Shown in pieces: positions 1-7,346 of a DNA stretch of 24,991 nt. The DNA is taken from positions 1-24,991 of the forward strand of contig JBGVMW010000335.1 in NCBI GenBank assembly GCA_045125095.1, written 5' to 3'. Within the stretch, counting starts at the first letter, position 1. Every line of letters starts with the position of its first letter. A model generated the notes under the pieces. It was not told where the DNA came from. It saw nothing but the letters and a program-made list of their open reading frames with translations, and searched no databases. This stretch comes from JBGVMW01 sp045125095. Lineage in GTDB: Bacteria > Bacillota > Clostridia > Lachnospirales > Lachnospiraceae. The translations under genes were made by a program, and so were the position numbers.

Positions 1-58
1 TCGCAAGCTCAGACAACTATATTTTCCCGATTAACGCAACAAACAAAATCCCTAAGAA
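1..58 (-). repeat. Truncated, diverged half-copy of the long-hairpin element
   Basis: The first 58 bases read, on the + strand, like the reverse complement of the loop and left arm of the hairpin element at 230-441. For example TCGCAAGCTC(A/G) followed by ACAACTATATTTT matches the complement of 311-341 with few changes, and CTAAGAA-CACTA matches further out. The similarity fades after about position 58. The element would be in inverted orientation to the second copy, and its other arm would lie before the window start. What is seen is only sequence similarity; a function is not known. Confidence 0.6.
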
Positions 59-229
59 CCACTAGACATCTAACCAACAGCCTCTGATAGCAAGCTACAG
101 CCCCTCTCTCTGCCTACCATAACGAAAACGTTAATTGTTATAGCATATCCTTAAGCAGACAATCACGATCCGCTTTTAGTAAAGTTGAAATTATATTCGC
201 AAAATGATAGCAGATTCGGAAAGGCAGGA

Positions 230-441
230 TCCGGGTTGCAGTGAAGATTGGGAAATGGGGGTGTTCGGAAAGGTATTAGTGATTCTTAGAGGGGTGGATT
301 GGTGCATTAAGCGGAAAAATATAGTTGTTTGAGCTTGCGAGTTCTATATTTTTCCGCTTGTCCTTAGTACCAATTCAAGCCTCTTAGAATCACTTATGCC
401 TTGGAGCCTGCCCCATTTCCCAATTTTCGCTGTAATCCGGA
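230..441 (+). repeat. Long imperfect hairpin element (~212 nt), possible structured RNA or palindromic repeat
   Basis: The left arm (230-324) pairs with the right arm (344-441) around a 19-nt loop at 325-343. The loop-proximal 16 bp are perfect (309-324 with 344-359). Beyond an internal loop, further blocks pair: ATTGGT, GTGATTCT with AGAGG, ATTGGGAAATGGGG, and TCCGG at the base. About seven of the arm differences are transitions that keep G-U wobble pairs only if the + strand is RNA. It may be a transcribed structured RNA or a palindromic dispersed repeat; the family is not recognised. Confidence 0.65.
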
Positions 442-445
442 CGGG

Positions 446-1175
446 AACCAACATGATTAGCCCACCCACAAATCAGAATTTAATATTATATAGACAGTAT
501 GCACAGAAACGTAGATAATTAATAATCCAATGTTTCACGTGAAACATTCAATTATTAATTATAAGCAAGTATGAAACAGAAACAATCGCACTCAGCATAT
601 TCATAATAGTATTAATTAATAATAAGCAATCTATAAGTTAATAATGAGATAACTATTTAGTATCTTGATAGGTTACTGTTTTAACCATGAATTGCAATCA
701 TAGTTAAAAGCAATAATCCATTCAAGGTTTACTCCGAACTTGCAGAACACATTGACTGTGAAGGATTTTTGCTTGCAATTTCGATGCTTTCATATAACTG
801 GTCAATACAGCACAGTTCTGTCTTACATATTATGCTGTTATTTGATTAAGCTGAACTCGTACATACTAAATGGAACAACTACTATCTTCATTTGTTGGTT
901 TTTACAATAGTACATACAAAAATTCTCATTGTAACCAGCTAAGCATTATGTACTCTCAAAAAAATTCTAATAAAATGGTAGTTATTTATTAAACACTAGT
1001 GTATTGACCCGTTGATATTAACAAAATCAGGCAGAATATCTGTTTATCTGAAATGCGATTAAGAACAATGCAATGCGGATGAAGTCGTTAAGTAAAAGAA
1101 ACGCATTGAGATGGGATAGGCAGATGATTTTGTCTCGATATAAGTTGTGTAGTGCACGCGTGTTGAGTATCAAGA
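446..1175. other. AT-rich intergenic region without genes, containing one parS site
   Basis: No reading frame with a plausible start and ribosome site was found. Apart from the parS site at 531-546 and a weak inverted repeat (CAATGCG about 1069, CGCATTG about 1104), nothing clear is visible. No DnaA boxes of the TTATCCACA type were seen, so the replication origin itself is not evident here, although parS and parAB imply that it is near. Confidence 0.6.
531..546. promoter_or_regulatory. parS: parS centromere site 1, inside a 48-bp extended palindrome
   Basis: TGTTTCACGTGAAACA is a perfect match to the Spo0J/ParB binding site. ParB loads on it and spreads, which marks the origin-proximal chromosome for segregation. 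Here the palindrome continues: ATAATTAATAAT (515-526) mirrors ATTATTAATTAT (551-562), with only two flanking positions per side unmatched. The target protein ParB is encoded at 2209-3099. Confidence 0.95.
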
Positions 1176-1176
1176 A

Positions 1177-1192
1177 TGTTTCACGTGAAACA
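1177..1192. promoter_or_regulatory. parS: parS centromere site 2, upstream of parA
   Basis: This is a second perfect TGTTTCACGTGAAACA, extended by AA and TT to a 20-bp palindrome (1175-1194). It lies 216 bp before the parA start codon and about 70 bp before the likely parA promoter, so ParB binding or spreading from it could also reduce parAB transcription. That last point is inference. Confidence 0.95.
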
Positions 1193-1259
1193 TTTACAAA
1201 AAAATAAAAAACATTTACGAAAATATGCTGTATTGACTATATGCATATTAAAAAAAAAT

Positions 1260-1268
1260 TGCTATAAT
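1260..1268 (+). promoter_or_regulatory. Probable extended -10 promoter for parA
   Basis: TGCTATAAT is a full extended -10 element (TG-n-TATAAT). A TTGACT lies upstream at 1233-1238, but at 24 bp it is too far for a normal -35 box. The promoter would give an untranslated leader of about 130 nt ahead of parA. Confidence 0.5.
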
Positions 1269-1407
1269 ATATTTTATATGATAAAGAAATGGTTCTGTAT
1301 CTTTATGCACAAGATAAGATATAGAAGGAAATGTTGGTGCAAAACAGCAGTATCATGTTGAAAGAAACAGAACGCCGCAAAAGAAAAACGGCAGAAATGA
1401 GGTTAAG

Positions 1408-2169
1408 ATGGCAAGAATAATAGCAATTGCAAATCAGAAAGGTGGAGTTGGAAAATCAACTACCACAATTAATCTATCGGCGGCTCTTGCTGAAAGAGAA
1501 AAAAAAGTACTGGTAATTGATTTAGATCCTCAGGGGAATACAACAAGTGGTCTGGGCGTTGACAAAAATCAGGTGGAAAATACCGTATATGAACTTATGC
1601 TGGGAGAGTGTAGTGTAGAAGACTGCGTTATGGAAAATATATTTGAAAATATATCAATTATGGTTTCAAATATAAATTTAGCAGCTGCAGAAATAGAATT
1701 AATTGGAATTGAAGAGAAAGAGTATATTATAAAGAATAAGATAAGTGAAATAGAAAAGGATTATGACTATATTATCATTGATTGCCCTCCATCCTTGAAT
1801 ATGCTTACTGTAAATGCAATGACAACTGCTAATCGTATCTTAGTTCCGATTCAGTGTGAATATTATGCGTTAGAAGGATTGAGCCAGTTATTACATACCA
1901 TTGAGTTAGTAAAAGAAAGATTAAATCCGGAATTAGAGATGGAAGGCGTTGTATTTACTATGTATGATGCCAGAACAAATCTTTCTTTACAGGTAGTTGA
2001 AAATGTAAAGGATAATCTGAAGCAGAATATATATAAGACAATAATTCCTAGAAATGTAAGACTGGCAGAAGCACCAAGTCATGGTTTGCCGATTACAATG
2101 TATGACGGTAAATCAGCAGGAGCGGAAAGCTATCGTTTGTTGGCAGAAGAAGTAATAAATCATCAGTAA
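1408..2169 (+). CDS. parA: Chromosome-partitioning ATPase ParA (Soj)
   Basis: This is a deviant-Walker ATPase of 253 residues, the usual length for chromosomal Soj/ParA. ATP-dependent dimers bind DNA non-specifically, and ParB stimulates hydrolysis, driving origin segregation and modulating DnaA. Visible motifs are the deviant Walker A KGGVGKST (11-18), the A' motif DLDPQGN (38-44) and Walker B IIIDCPPSL (122-130). There is no N-terminal helix-turn-helix, as expected for the chromosomal rather than the plasmid type. The start follows a modest GAGG-like ribosome site. parB begins 39 bp downstream, so the two form an operon, with parS sites upstream. Confidence 0.97.
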   Translation: MARIIAIANQKGGVGKSTTTINLSAALAEREKKVLVIDLDPQGNTTSGLGVDKNQVENTVYELMLGECSVEDCVMENIFENISIMVSNINLAAAEIELIGIEEKEYIIKNKISEIEKDYDYIIIDCPPSLNMLTVNAMTTANRILVPIQCEYYALEGLSQLLHTIELVKERLNPELEMEGVVFTMYDARTNLSLQVVENVKDNLKQNIYKTIIPRNVRLAEAPSHGLPITMYDGKSAGAESYRLLAEEVINHQ

Positions 2170-2208
2170 GTTTTGGGTAAAAAATAACGAAAGGAATTAC
2201 CGAATAAT

Positions 2209-3099
2209 ATGAAAAAAAGTGGTTTAGGAAAAGGACTGGACAGTTTAATTCCATCTAGTGCAACTGTAGCTGCAAAATCATCACCAAAACAGGCACCGGT
2301 GCCAAAAGAGAAAGAAAATGTATTAAAAATAACAGAAATTGAGCCGAATAGAGACCAGCCAAGAAAAAAATTTGACGAAGATGCTTTGATTGAATTATCA
2401 GAATCGATCAAACAATTCGGACTATTGCAACCAATTCTGGTGCAGAAGCAGAAGGATTATTATGAAATAGTAGCAGGAGAGCGAAGATGGCGTGCTGCAA
2501 AGATTGCAGGATTAAAGGAAGTACCTGTTATTGTAAAAGAATTTACACCAGTAGAATTAGCTGAGATTTCTTTGATTGAGAATATTCAGAGAGAAGATTT
2601 GAATCCAATTGAAGAAGCACAGGCATATAAGCGTCTTTTGGAGGAGTTTCATTTAAAACAGGATGAGATCGCAGAACGCGTATCAAAGTCACGAACAGCA
2701 GTTACCAATGTGATGCGTTTGTTAAAGTTAGATGAAAGAGTGCAGCAAATGCTGATTGATGATAAATTGTCGGCGGGACATGCTCGTGCGCTGTTGGCGA
2801 TAGAGGATAAGGAAGTACAGTTTACACTGGCAACGACTATTTTTGATGAAGGACTAAGCGTCCGGGAAACGGAAAAAATAGTAAGAAAATATAATAAGCC
2901 GCCAGTGGAAAAAGAAGAACCGGACAGACAAGAAAACGAAATCTACAAAGAATTAGAAGAACGATTAAAGTCTATCATGGGAACGAAAGTTATGATTAAC
3001 CGGAAGAAAAATAACAAAGGAAAAATTGAAATCGAGTATTATTCCATGGAGGAATTAGAGCGGATTTTAGACTTGATGCAGAGTATTCAGAACCAATAG
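2209..3099 (+). CDS. parB: Chromosome-partitioning protein ParB (Spo0J), parS-binding CTPase
   Basis: The 296-residue protein has the standard ParB order. A short basic N-terminus starts MKKSGLGKGLDSLIP (the ParA-stimulating peptide type). A ParB/Srx nucleotide-binding domain follows with the CTP motif GERRWRA (90-96) and ENIQREDLNP (124-133), then a helix-turn-helix around 151-175 (QDEIAERVSKSRTAVTNVMR) that reads parS. The charged C-terminal dimerisation part ends near 296. It binds the TGTTTCACGTGAAACA sites at 531 and 1177, then slides as a CTP clamp. It is co-transcribed with parA; an AAAGGAA ribosome site precedes the ATG. Confidence 0.97.
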   Translation: MKKSGLGKGLDSLIPSSATVAAKSSPKQAPVPKEKENVLKITEIEPNRDQPRKKFDEDALIELSESIKQFGLLQPILVQKQKDYYEIVAGERRWRAAKIAGLKEVPVIVKEFTPVELAEISLIENIQREDLNPIEEAQAYKRLLEEFHLKQDEIAERVSKSRTAVTNVMRLLKLDERVQQMLIDDKLSAGHARALLAIEDKEVQFTLATTIFDEGLSVRETEKIVRKYNKPPVEKEEPDRQENEIYKELEERLKSIMGTKVMINRKKNNKGKIEIEYYSMEELERILDLMQSIQNQ

Positions 3100-3124
3100 A
3101 GAAGTATAGAGTGGAGAAGTAACA

Positions 3125-3634
3125 ATGATAAAAGAAGAATTATTTAGTAAGATTGGAATAGGAACAGATTGGATTGTAGCAGGATTAGCTGGCATGGTGT
3201 TGATTTTGCTTATTATGCAGATTGTTTCTATGGTTAAGTTGGGAAAAATGAAAAAGAAGTATAAACAATTTATGAGTGGTTCAGATGGTGCCACAATGGA
3301 AGAAGTAATTATAAAAAGATTTGCAGAAGTTGATGAACTGAAAGAAAATGATAAACAGCAGAGTGAAGGAATTCAGTATTTGCAGGAAAAATTCAAAATT
3401 ACTTATCAGAAGATGGGTATGGTGAAGTATGATGCCTATCGTGAAATGGGCGGACAGTTAAGCTTTGCATTGACAATGCTGGATCAGCAGGATAATGGAT
3501 TTCTGTTAAATTCAGTACATAACAGAGATGGAAATTACTGTTATGTAAAAGAAATCGTGAATGGGGTTGCGGATGTGAATTTATCAGAGGAAGAAGAAAA
3601 ATCGTTATTTATGGCAATTCATAAAGAAGCATAA
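3125..3634 (+). CDS. DUF4446 family membrane-anchored protein
   Basis: A 169-residue protein of unknown function that fits the DUF4446 family, often found directly downstream of parB in Clostridia. One transmembrane helix lies near residues 15-36 (GLAGMVLILLIMQIVSMV). A charged, coiled-coil-like stretch follows (about 37-95), then a conserved globular C-terminal half starting YQKMGMVKYDAYREMGGQL with the family-like phrase LSFALTMLDQQDNGFLLNSV. It starts 25 bp after parB behind a GGAGAAGTAAC ribosome site and is probably in the parAB operon. The membrane anchor and position suggest, but do not prove, a cell-envelope or segregation link. Confidence 0.85.
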   Translation: MIKEELFSKIGIGTDWIVAGLAGMVLILLIMQIVSMVKLGKMKKKYKQFMSGSDGATMEEVIIKRFAEVDELKENDKQQSEGIQYLQEKFKITYQKMGMVKYDAYREMGGQLSFALTMLDQQDNGFLLNSVHNRDGNYCYVKEIVNGVADVNLSEEEEKSLFMAIHKEA

Positions 3635-3654
3635 GAAAAAGGGTGAGGGGAAGC

Positions 3655-4692
3655 GTGTTAAAGAAAATAACGGAATTAAAGGGAGTAGAATATTTAGAGA
3701 GGGATATTTTTCTGCCAAATGGAATTGTATTATTAGGAGCTGGAACGGTTCTAAAAAAAGAATATATAGAAAAGTTAGAGGAGCTAGGCATATTTAAAGT
3801 ACATATTGTAGACAATTCTGAAAAAACAGATATATGTTATAGTTTAAAGGAAGAACATCATGGAGTGGTAAAAAATATATTTGAACACCATGTATATCAA
3901 CAAGATACGACCCTTTCTGAGTTAAAGGAAACAGCAGAAGATATTATGGAGACATTATTGGAAAATGAAGAAGTATCGAATCATTTGCTGAGCATTCGGG
4001 AAAAAAGTACGGACGTGTATGAGCATTCTCTTAATGTATGCGTGTATTCTGTTATGATTGCATTGCGATTAGCATGGGACAAAGAAAAAATACAGGATAT
4101 TGCAACGGGAGCATTGTTACATGATATTGGACTTCGCTATATAAATTCCAATTATATGGATACAGAGATAGAGAACAGAAATGATCAGATAGGATTGGAA
4201 TATAAGAAGCATCCAGTGTATGGTTATACAGCAGTAGAAGGATTTGATTGGATGTCAAAAACAGCTAAAGATATTGTCTTCATGCACCATTGTACGCTGG
4301 ATAGAAAGGGATTTCCGGTACCGGTAAGTGAACTGCCAAGAGAAGTGCAGATTGTTGCAATAAGTGATCTGTTTGATAGAAAATTAAGTGGAATTGGATG
4401 CAAACAGACAAAAATTCATGAAATTCTGGAATATATAAAAGTAAGTTCAGGGGTAAGGTACGAAAAAGAAATATGTGATTGCTTTACCTCTATGATTGCC
4501 ACATATCCAAATGGAGCAAAGGTTAAGCTTTTAACAGGAGAGATTGCTGAGGTTGTGAGACAGAATGGCGATTTCAAGGAAAGACCGGTAATTCGTCTTA
4601 TTTATGATAAGAAAGGGAATGCTATAGAAGCAGAAGAAATCATTGATATGATGAAAAATCAGTCTATTTTCATTAATGAGGTTTTGGATTAA
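3655..4692 (+). CDS. HD-GYP domain protein, variant active site (putative c-di-GMP phosphodiesterase)
   Basis: The 345-residue protein has an N-terminal DUF3391-like segment (about 1-55) and an HD-GYP domain (about 105-270). HD-GYP enzymes hydrolyse cyclic di-GMP. Metal-ligand candidates are present: H124, HD 156-157, H186, HH 211-212 and D238. Two signature positions differ: the GYP loop reads GFP (RKGFP, 217-221), and the usual HDIGK reads HDIGL, losing the lysine. It may therefore be a weakened or retuned enzyme or a receptor. The GTG at 3655 was chosen because GAGGGG (3645-3650) precedes it; an upstream GTG at 3643 overlaps that ribosome site. It lies 20 bp after the DUF4446 gene, likely in the same operon. 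Confidence 0.85.
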   Translation: MLKKITELKGVEYLERDIFLPNGIVLLGAGTVLKKEYIEKLEELGIFKVHIVDNSEKTDICYSLKEEHHGVVKNIFEHHVYQQDTTLSELKETAEDIMETLLENEEVSNHLLSIREKSTDVYEHSLNVCVYSVMIALRLAWDKEKIQDIATGALLHDIGLRYINSNYMDTEIENRNDQIGLEYKKHPVYGYTAVEGFDWMSKTAKDIVFMHHCTLDRKGFPVPVSELPREVQIVAISDLFDRKLSGIGCKQTKIHEILEYIKVSSGVRYEKEICDCFTSMIATYPNGAKVKLLTGEIAEVVRQNGDFKERPVIRLIYDKKGNAIEAEEIIDMMKNQSIFINEVLD

Positions 4693-4699
4693 GAAAGCC

Positions 4700-4728
4700 T
4701 TGTAAAAAGAAAAGTGCTGGTATATAAT
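4700..4728 (+). promoter_or_regulatory. Promoter of serS
   Basis: TTGTAA (4700-4705), a 17-bp spacer and a consensus TATAAT (4723-4728) lie between the HD-GYP gene and serS. The short leader contains a small TGCC-GAAA-GGCA hairpin (4739-4750). I saw no T-box motif here, so tRNA-sensing control of serS is not supported. Confidence 0.75.
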
Positions 4729-4771
4729 AAAAATAGTTTGCCGAAAGGCATGAAAATTGGAGGAAACGTCG

Positions 4772-6049
4772 ATGTTAGACATAAAATTACTGAGAAATAA
4801 TTTTGAAGAAGTAGAGAAAGCTTTGTCTACAAGAAATGAAGAATTTGATTTAAGCTTATTTAAAGATTTAGATGAGAAAAGACGTAAGCTGTTAGCAGAA
4901 GTAGAAGTGTTAAAAGCAGAGCAGAACGCAGTTTCAAAGCAGGTACCTATTATGAAAAAAGAAGGAAAAGATGTGGCACCTGTTTTTGAAGAAATGAAGG
5001 CATTATCTGAAAAAGTAAAAGTTTTAGATGCACAGGTTGCTGAAGTTGATAAGGAATTGAATGATTATATGCTGACTTTGCCAAATATTCCAAATCCAAC
5101 AGTACCAGCTGGGGCAACTGATGAAGATAACGTGGAGATTCGCAAGTTTAGTGAACCTACTAAGTTTGAGTTCGAGCCATTGCCACATTGGGAATTAGGT
5201 AAGAATTTAGGTATTTTGGATCCGGAAACTGCTGCAAAGGTATCTGGTTCCAGATTCCATTTTTATAAAGGTTTAGGTGCCAGATTGGAAAGAGCTATCA
5301 TGAATTTCTTCTTGGATACCCATACAGCAAAACATGGTTATGAAGAAGTATTTCCTCCATTCATGGTAAGCCGTGAAAGTATGACTGGTACAGGTCAGCT
5401 TCCAAAATTCGAGGAGGATGCCTATAAGGTATTAGGAGACGGAAAGGAATATTTCCTTGTACCAACTGCAGAAGTTCCAGTAACCAATATGTACAGAGAA
5501 CAGATTTTAGATGGAAGCCAGCTTCCAATTAAACACTGTGCGTATACTGCATGTTTCCGTGCAGAAGCAGGTTCTGCAGGTCGTGATACAAGAGGTCTGA
5601 TTCGTCAGCACCAATTCAATAAGGTAGAACTTGTAAAATTTACAAAGCCAGAAGATTCTTATGATGAATTAGAAAAATTAACACATGATGCGGAGGAAGT
5701 ATTACAGTTATTAGGTCTTCCATATCATGTTGTAAAAATTTGCATGGGTGATTTAGGATTTACCGCTGCGATGAAGTATGACATTGAAGTGTGGATGCCA
5801 AGCTACAACCGTTATGTTGAAATTTCAAGCTGTAGTAATTTTGAAGAATTCCAGGCAAGACGAGCAAATATTAAATATAAGGATAATCCTACGGATAAAG
5901 CAAAATTTGTACACACATTAAATGGTAGTGGTGTTGCGATTGGACGTACGACAGCTGCAATATTGGAGAATTACCAGCAGGCAGATGGAAGCATTAAGAT
6001 TCCGGATGTACTGGTTCCATATATGGGTGGTGTGACAGAAATCCGCTAG
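4772..6049 (+). CDS. serS: Serine--tRNA ligase
   Basis: This class II aminoacyl-tRNA synthetase of 425 residues charges tRNA-Ser (and tRNA-Sec where present) in the cytoplasm. It starts MLDIKLLRNNFEEVEKAL, followed by the long antiparallel coiled-coil tRNA-binding arm (about 30-100). The catalytic core carries motif 2 (FRAEAGSAGRDTRGLIRQHQ) and motif 3 (GVAIGRTTAAILENYQQ), both intact, and ends with the typical IPDVLVPYMGG. ATG 4772 has GGAGG eight bases upstream; an in-frame TTG at 4757 overlaps that ribosome site and is rejected. The gene has its own promoter and is followed 14 bp later by the DUF3881 gene. Confidence 0.97.
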   Translation: MLDIKLLRNNFEEVEKALSTRNEEFDLSLFKDLDEKRRKLLAEVEVLKAEQNAVSKQVPIMKKEGKDVAPVFEEMKALSEKVKVLDAQVAEVDKELNDYMLTLPNIPNPTVPAGATDEDNVEIRKFSEPTKFEFEPLPHWELGKNLGILDPETAAKVSGSRFHFYKGLGARLERAIMNFFLDTHTAKHGYEEVFPPFMVSRESMTGTGQLPKFEEDAYKVLGDGKEYFLVPTAEVPVTNMYREQILDGSQLPIKHCAYTACFRAEAGSAGRDTRGLIRQHQFNKVELVKFTKPEDSYDELEKLTHDAEEVLQLLGLPYHVVKICMGDLGFTAAMKYDIEVWMPSYNRYVEISSCSNFEEFQARRANIKYKDNPTDKAKFVHTLNGSGVAIGRTTAAILENYQQADGSIKIPDVLVPYMGGVTEIR

Positions 6050-6063
6050 GATGAGGATATAAA

Positions 6064-6948
6064 GTGCATAATTATTTAAGAGCAATAGGAATATCTGATT
6101 GCAAATCAAAATCAGATGTTTGTAAATATATAGAAGTGATATTGCAGAATCCCGATGCTACTCAAATGGCGGAGGATGAAGATGGTGTCGTATTTGTCCA
6201 ATTCTATAAGCGTTTTACAGAAAATATGGGGCTTATGGTATGTGGTGAAATGGCACCGGATGATACATTTCATATGGAATATTACTATCCATGTTTTGAA
6301 GGCAGTTGTGTTTCTACTAAAGAAGATGTGTTAGTGGAAAAGCATTTCGACAGAGAAGCTTATGCCGGCATATGTGAGGATGTCCGGCTGGGTGTCTCTT
6401 TGATTTTCTTTATACAGAATGTTAGTGAATATAAAAATGAACTTCGGTTGAAACGTTTATCGAAACTTGGAAGTACCGTTACGTTGAGTGGCTTATCTAC
6501 ATCTGGTACAGTTCTGCTTCCTATAAAAAAAAGTGAAGAACAGCGCAGACGTGATAGCGCAAAATCCAATAAGCGGTGCCAATTGCTTGCTGCAGCCAAA
6601 AGAGGAGATGAGGCAGCAATGGAGAGTTTGACAATCGAGGATATTGATATATATACCATGGTAAGCAGAAGAATATTGCAAGAGGACATATTTACGCTTG
6701 TAGATACCTTTTTTATGCCATATGGTGTGGAATGTGAACGATACTCCGTTCTGGGAGAAATTATAGAATTATCTGAAGTGAAAAATAGTGTTACCGGTGA
6801 ACCAATATATAGTATGGTGATTCGATGTAATGATATAGAGTTTGATGTCTGTATTCACAAGGCGGATTTATTAGGTGAACCTCAGATAGGCAGACGATTT
6901 AAAGGAGTTATCTGGCTTCAGGGTAAAATTAATTTTTTTGAAAAGTAG
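6064..6948 (+). CDS. DUF3881 family protein
   Basis: A 294-residue soluble protein resembling DUF3881, a family of unknown function largely seen in Lachnospiraceae and relatives. The typical N-terminus HNYLRAIGIS is present, followed by a region rich in acidic and aromatic residues. A basic central linker (KKSEEQRRRDSAKSNKRC, about 155-175) leads to a C-terminal domain ending GRRFKGVIWLQGKINF. No membrane segment or catalytic motif is apparent. Translation starts at GTG 6064 behind GATGAGGA. It lies 14 bp downstream of serS and is probably co-transcribed with it; no terminator is visible between them. Confidence 0.8.
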   Translation: MHNYLRAIGISDCKSKSDVCKYIEVILQNPDATQMAEDEDGVVFVQFYKRFTENMGLMVCGEMAPDDTFHMEYYYPCFEGSCVSTKEDVLVEKHFDREAYAGICEDVRLGVSLIFFIQNVSEYKNELRLKRLSKLGSTVTLSGLSTSGTVLLPIKKSEEQRRRDSAKSNKRCQLLAAAKRGDEAAMESLTIEDIDIYTMVSRRILQEDIFTLVDTFFMPYGVECERYSVLGEIIELSEVKNSVTGEPIYSMVIRCNDIEFDVCIHKADLLGEPQIGRRFKGVIWLQGKINFFEK

Positions 6949-6997
6949 AGAAATGTCACGACTGTATTTAAAAAGTGAAGAAATTTTAATACATGTA

Positions 6998-7026
6998 TTG
7001 CAAAATATAGCAAGGTAGGGTATACT
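6998..7026 (+). promoter_or_regulatory. Promoter for the tRNA-Arg transcript
   Basis: TTGCAA (6998-7003), exactly 17 bp, and TATACT (7021-7026). The predicted start near 7033 leaves about 120 nt of leader before the tRNA, which is long for a stand-alone tRNA. The same -35 box is used by the tRNA-Lys promoter in this window. Confidence 0.7.
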
Positions 7027-7066
7027 AATATGGTATATTGCTTCTGAAACTGTAGTATACACTTTT

Positions 7067-7092
7067 GGTATGATGGTCTTGAACATCATACC
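7067..7092 (+). repeat. Leader hairpin 1 upstream of tRNA-Arg
   Basis: GGTATGATG (7067-7075) and CATCATACC (7084-7092) form a perfect 9-bp stem with an 8-nt loop. The right arm runs into CCTCC (7091-7095), a sequence complementary to Shine-Dalgarno motifs. There is no U-run, so it is not a terminator. Confidence 0.6.
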
Positions 7093-7114
7093 TCCTCTGT
7101 AAAAGTATAAGGGA

Positions 7115-7150
7115 ATCTATATTCACTATTTTTATATAGTGAATATAGAT
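7115..7150 (+). repeat. Leader hairpin 2, perfect 15-bp stem abutting tRNA-Arg
   Basis: ATCTATATTCACTAT (7115-7129) is perfectly complementary to 7136-7150 across a 6-nt loop. It ends four bases before the mature tRNA 5' end, where RNase P would cut. It has no downstream U-tract and so probably is not a terminator. Confidence 0.7.
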
Positions 7151-7154
7151 GCTG

Positions 7155-7226
7155 GCTCTCATAGTTAAATGGATATAACATACCCCTCCTAAGGGTAAGT
7201 TTCCAGTTCGATTCTGGATGGGAGTA
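7155..7226 (+). tRNA. tRNA-Arg (anticodon CCT)
   Basis: This is a 72-nt cloverleaf. The acceptor GCTCTCA pairs with TGGGAGT (with two G-U pairs, one at the terminal position). The D stem is GTTA/TAAC, the anticodon stem TACCC/GGGTA with loop CTCCTAA, and the T stem TCCAG/CTGGA with loop TTCGATT. The anticodon CCT reads AGG arginine codons. The discriminator is A and no CCA is encoded, so CCA must be added after transcription. Confidence 0.95.
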
Positions 7227-7233
7227 TGAAAAA

Positions 7234-7267
7234 AGTCTGGTAAATTCTTATTTACAGGCTTTTTTTT
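7234..7267 (+). terminator. Intrinsic terminator of tRNA-Arg
   Basis: AGTCTGGTAAAT pairs imperfectly with ATTTACAGGCT across a TCTT loop, followed by eight T residues ending at 7267. It starts eight bases after the tRNA 3' end. Confidence 0.9.
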
Positions 7268-7333
7268 ATATACTAGGAAATTACAACGGTCCATTGCATG
7301 ACGTAATGTATGAAATTTCCTAGTATATAAAAA
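7263..7333. repeat. 20-bp perfect inverted repeat with TATATACTAGGAAATT arms
   Basis: Positions 7263-7282 and 7314-7333 are exact reverse complements (TTTTTATATACTAGGAAATT in the left arm), separated by 31 bases. The left arm overlaps the T-tract of the tRNA terminator. A second half-similar unit, TACTAG-AAATTACAAC-GT, follows at 7342-7362. No coding capacity; it may be a small palindromic dispersed repeat. Confidence 0.8.
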
Positions 7334-7346
7334 CTGATGCGTACTA
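7321..7346 (+). repeat. Dispersed repeat copy 1 (contains TGATGCGTAC)
   Basis: This 26-base segment matches 15495-15520 at 22 of 26 positions, including an exact TGATGCGTAC. Both copies sit directly downstream of a hairpin terminator and contain or abut the TATATACTAG motif. Confidence 0.6.

Noticed and set aside
1176..1361. 61-codon frame starting MFHVKH upstream of parA
   Set aside because: Its first codons are simply the parS palindrome in translation, it spans the parA promoter, has no ribosome site, and its composition is AT-driven.
1..1407. Replication origin with DnaA boxes
   Set aside because: parS and parAB imply proximity, but no TTATCCACA-type cluster is visible, so the origin itself is not called.
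3643..3654. Upstream GTG start for the HD-GYP gene
   Set aside because: It overlaps the GAGGGG ribosome site; the N-terminus of the family fits the GTG at 3655 better.
4693..4771. T-box leader before serS (also looked for before pheA and ilvE)
   Set aside because: The leaders are too short and no T-box core sequence was seen.
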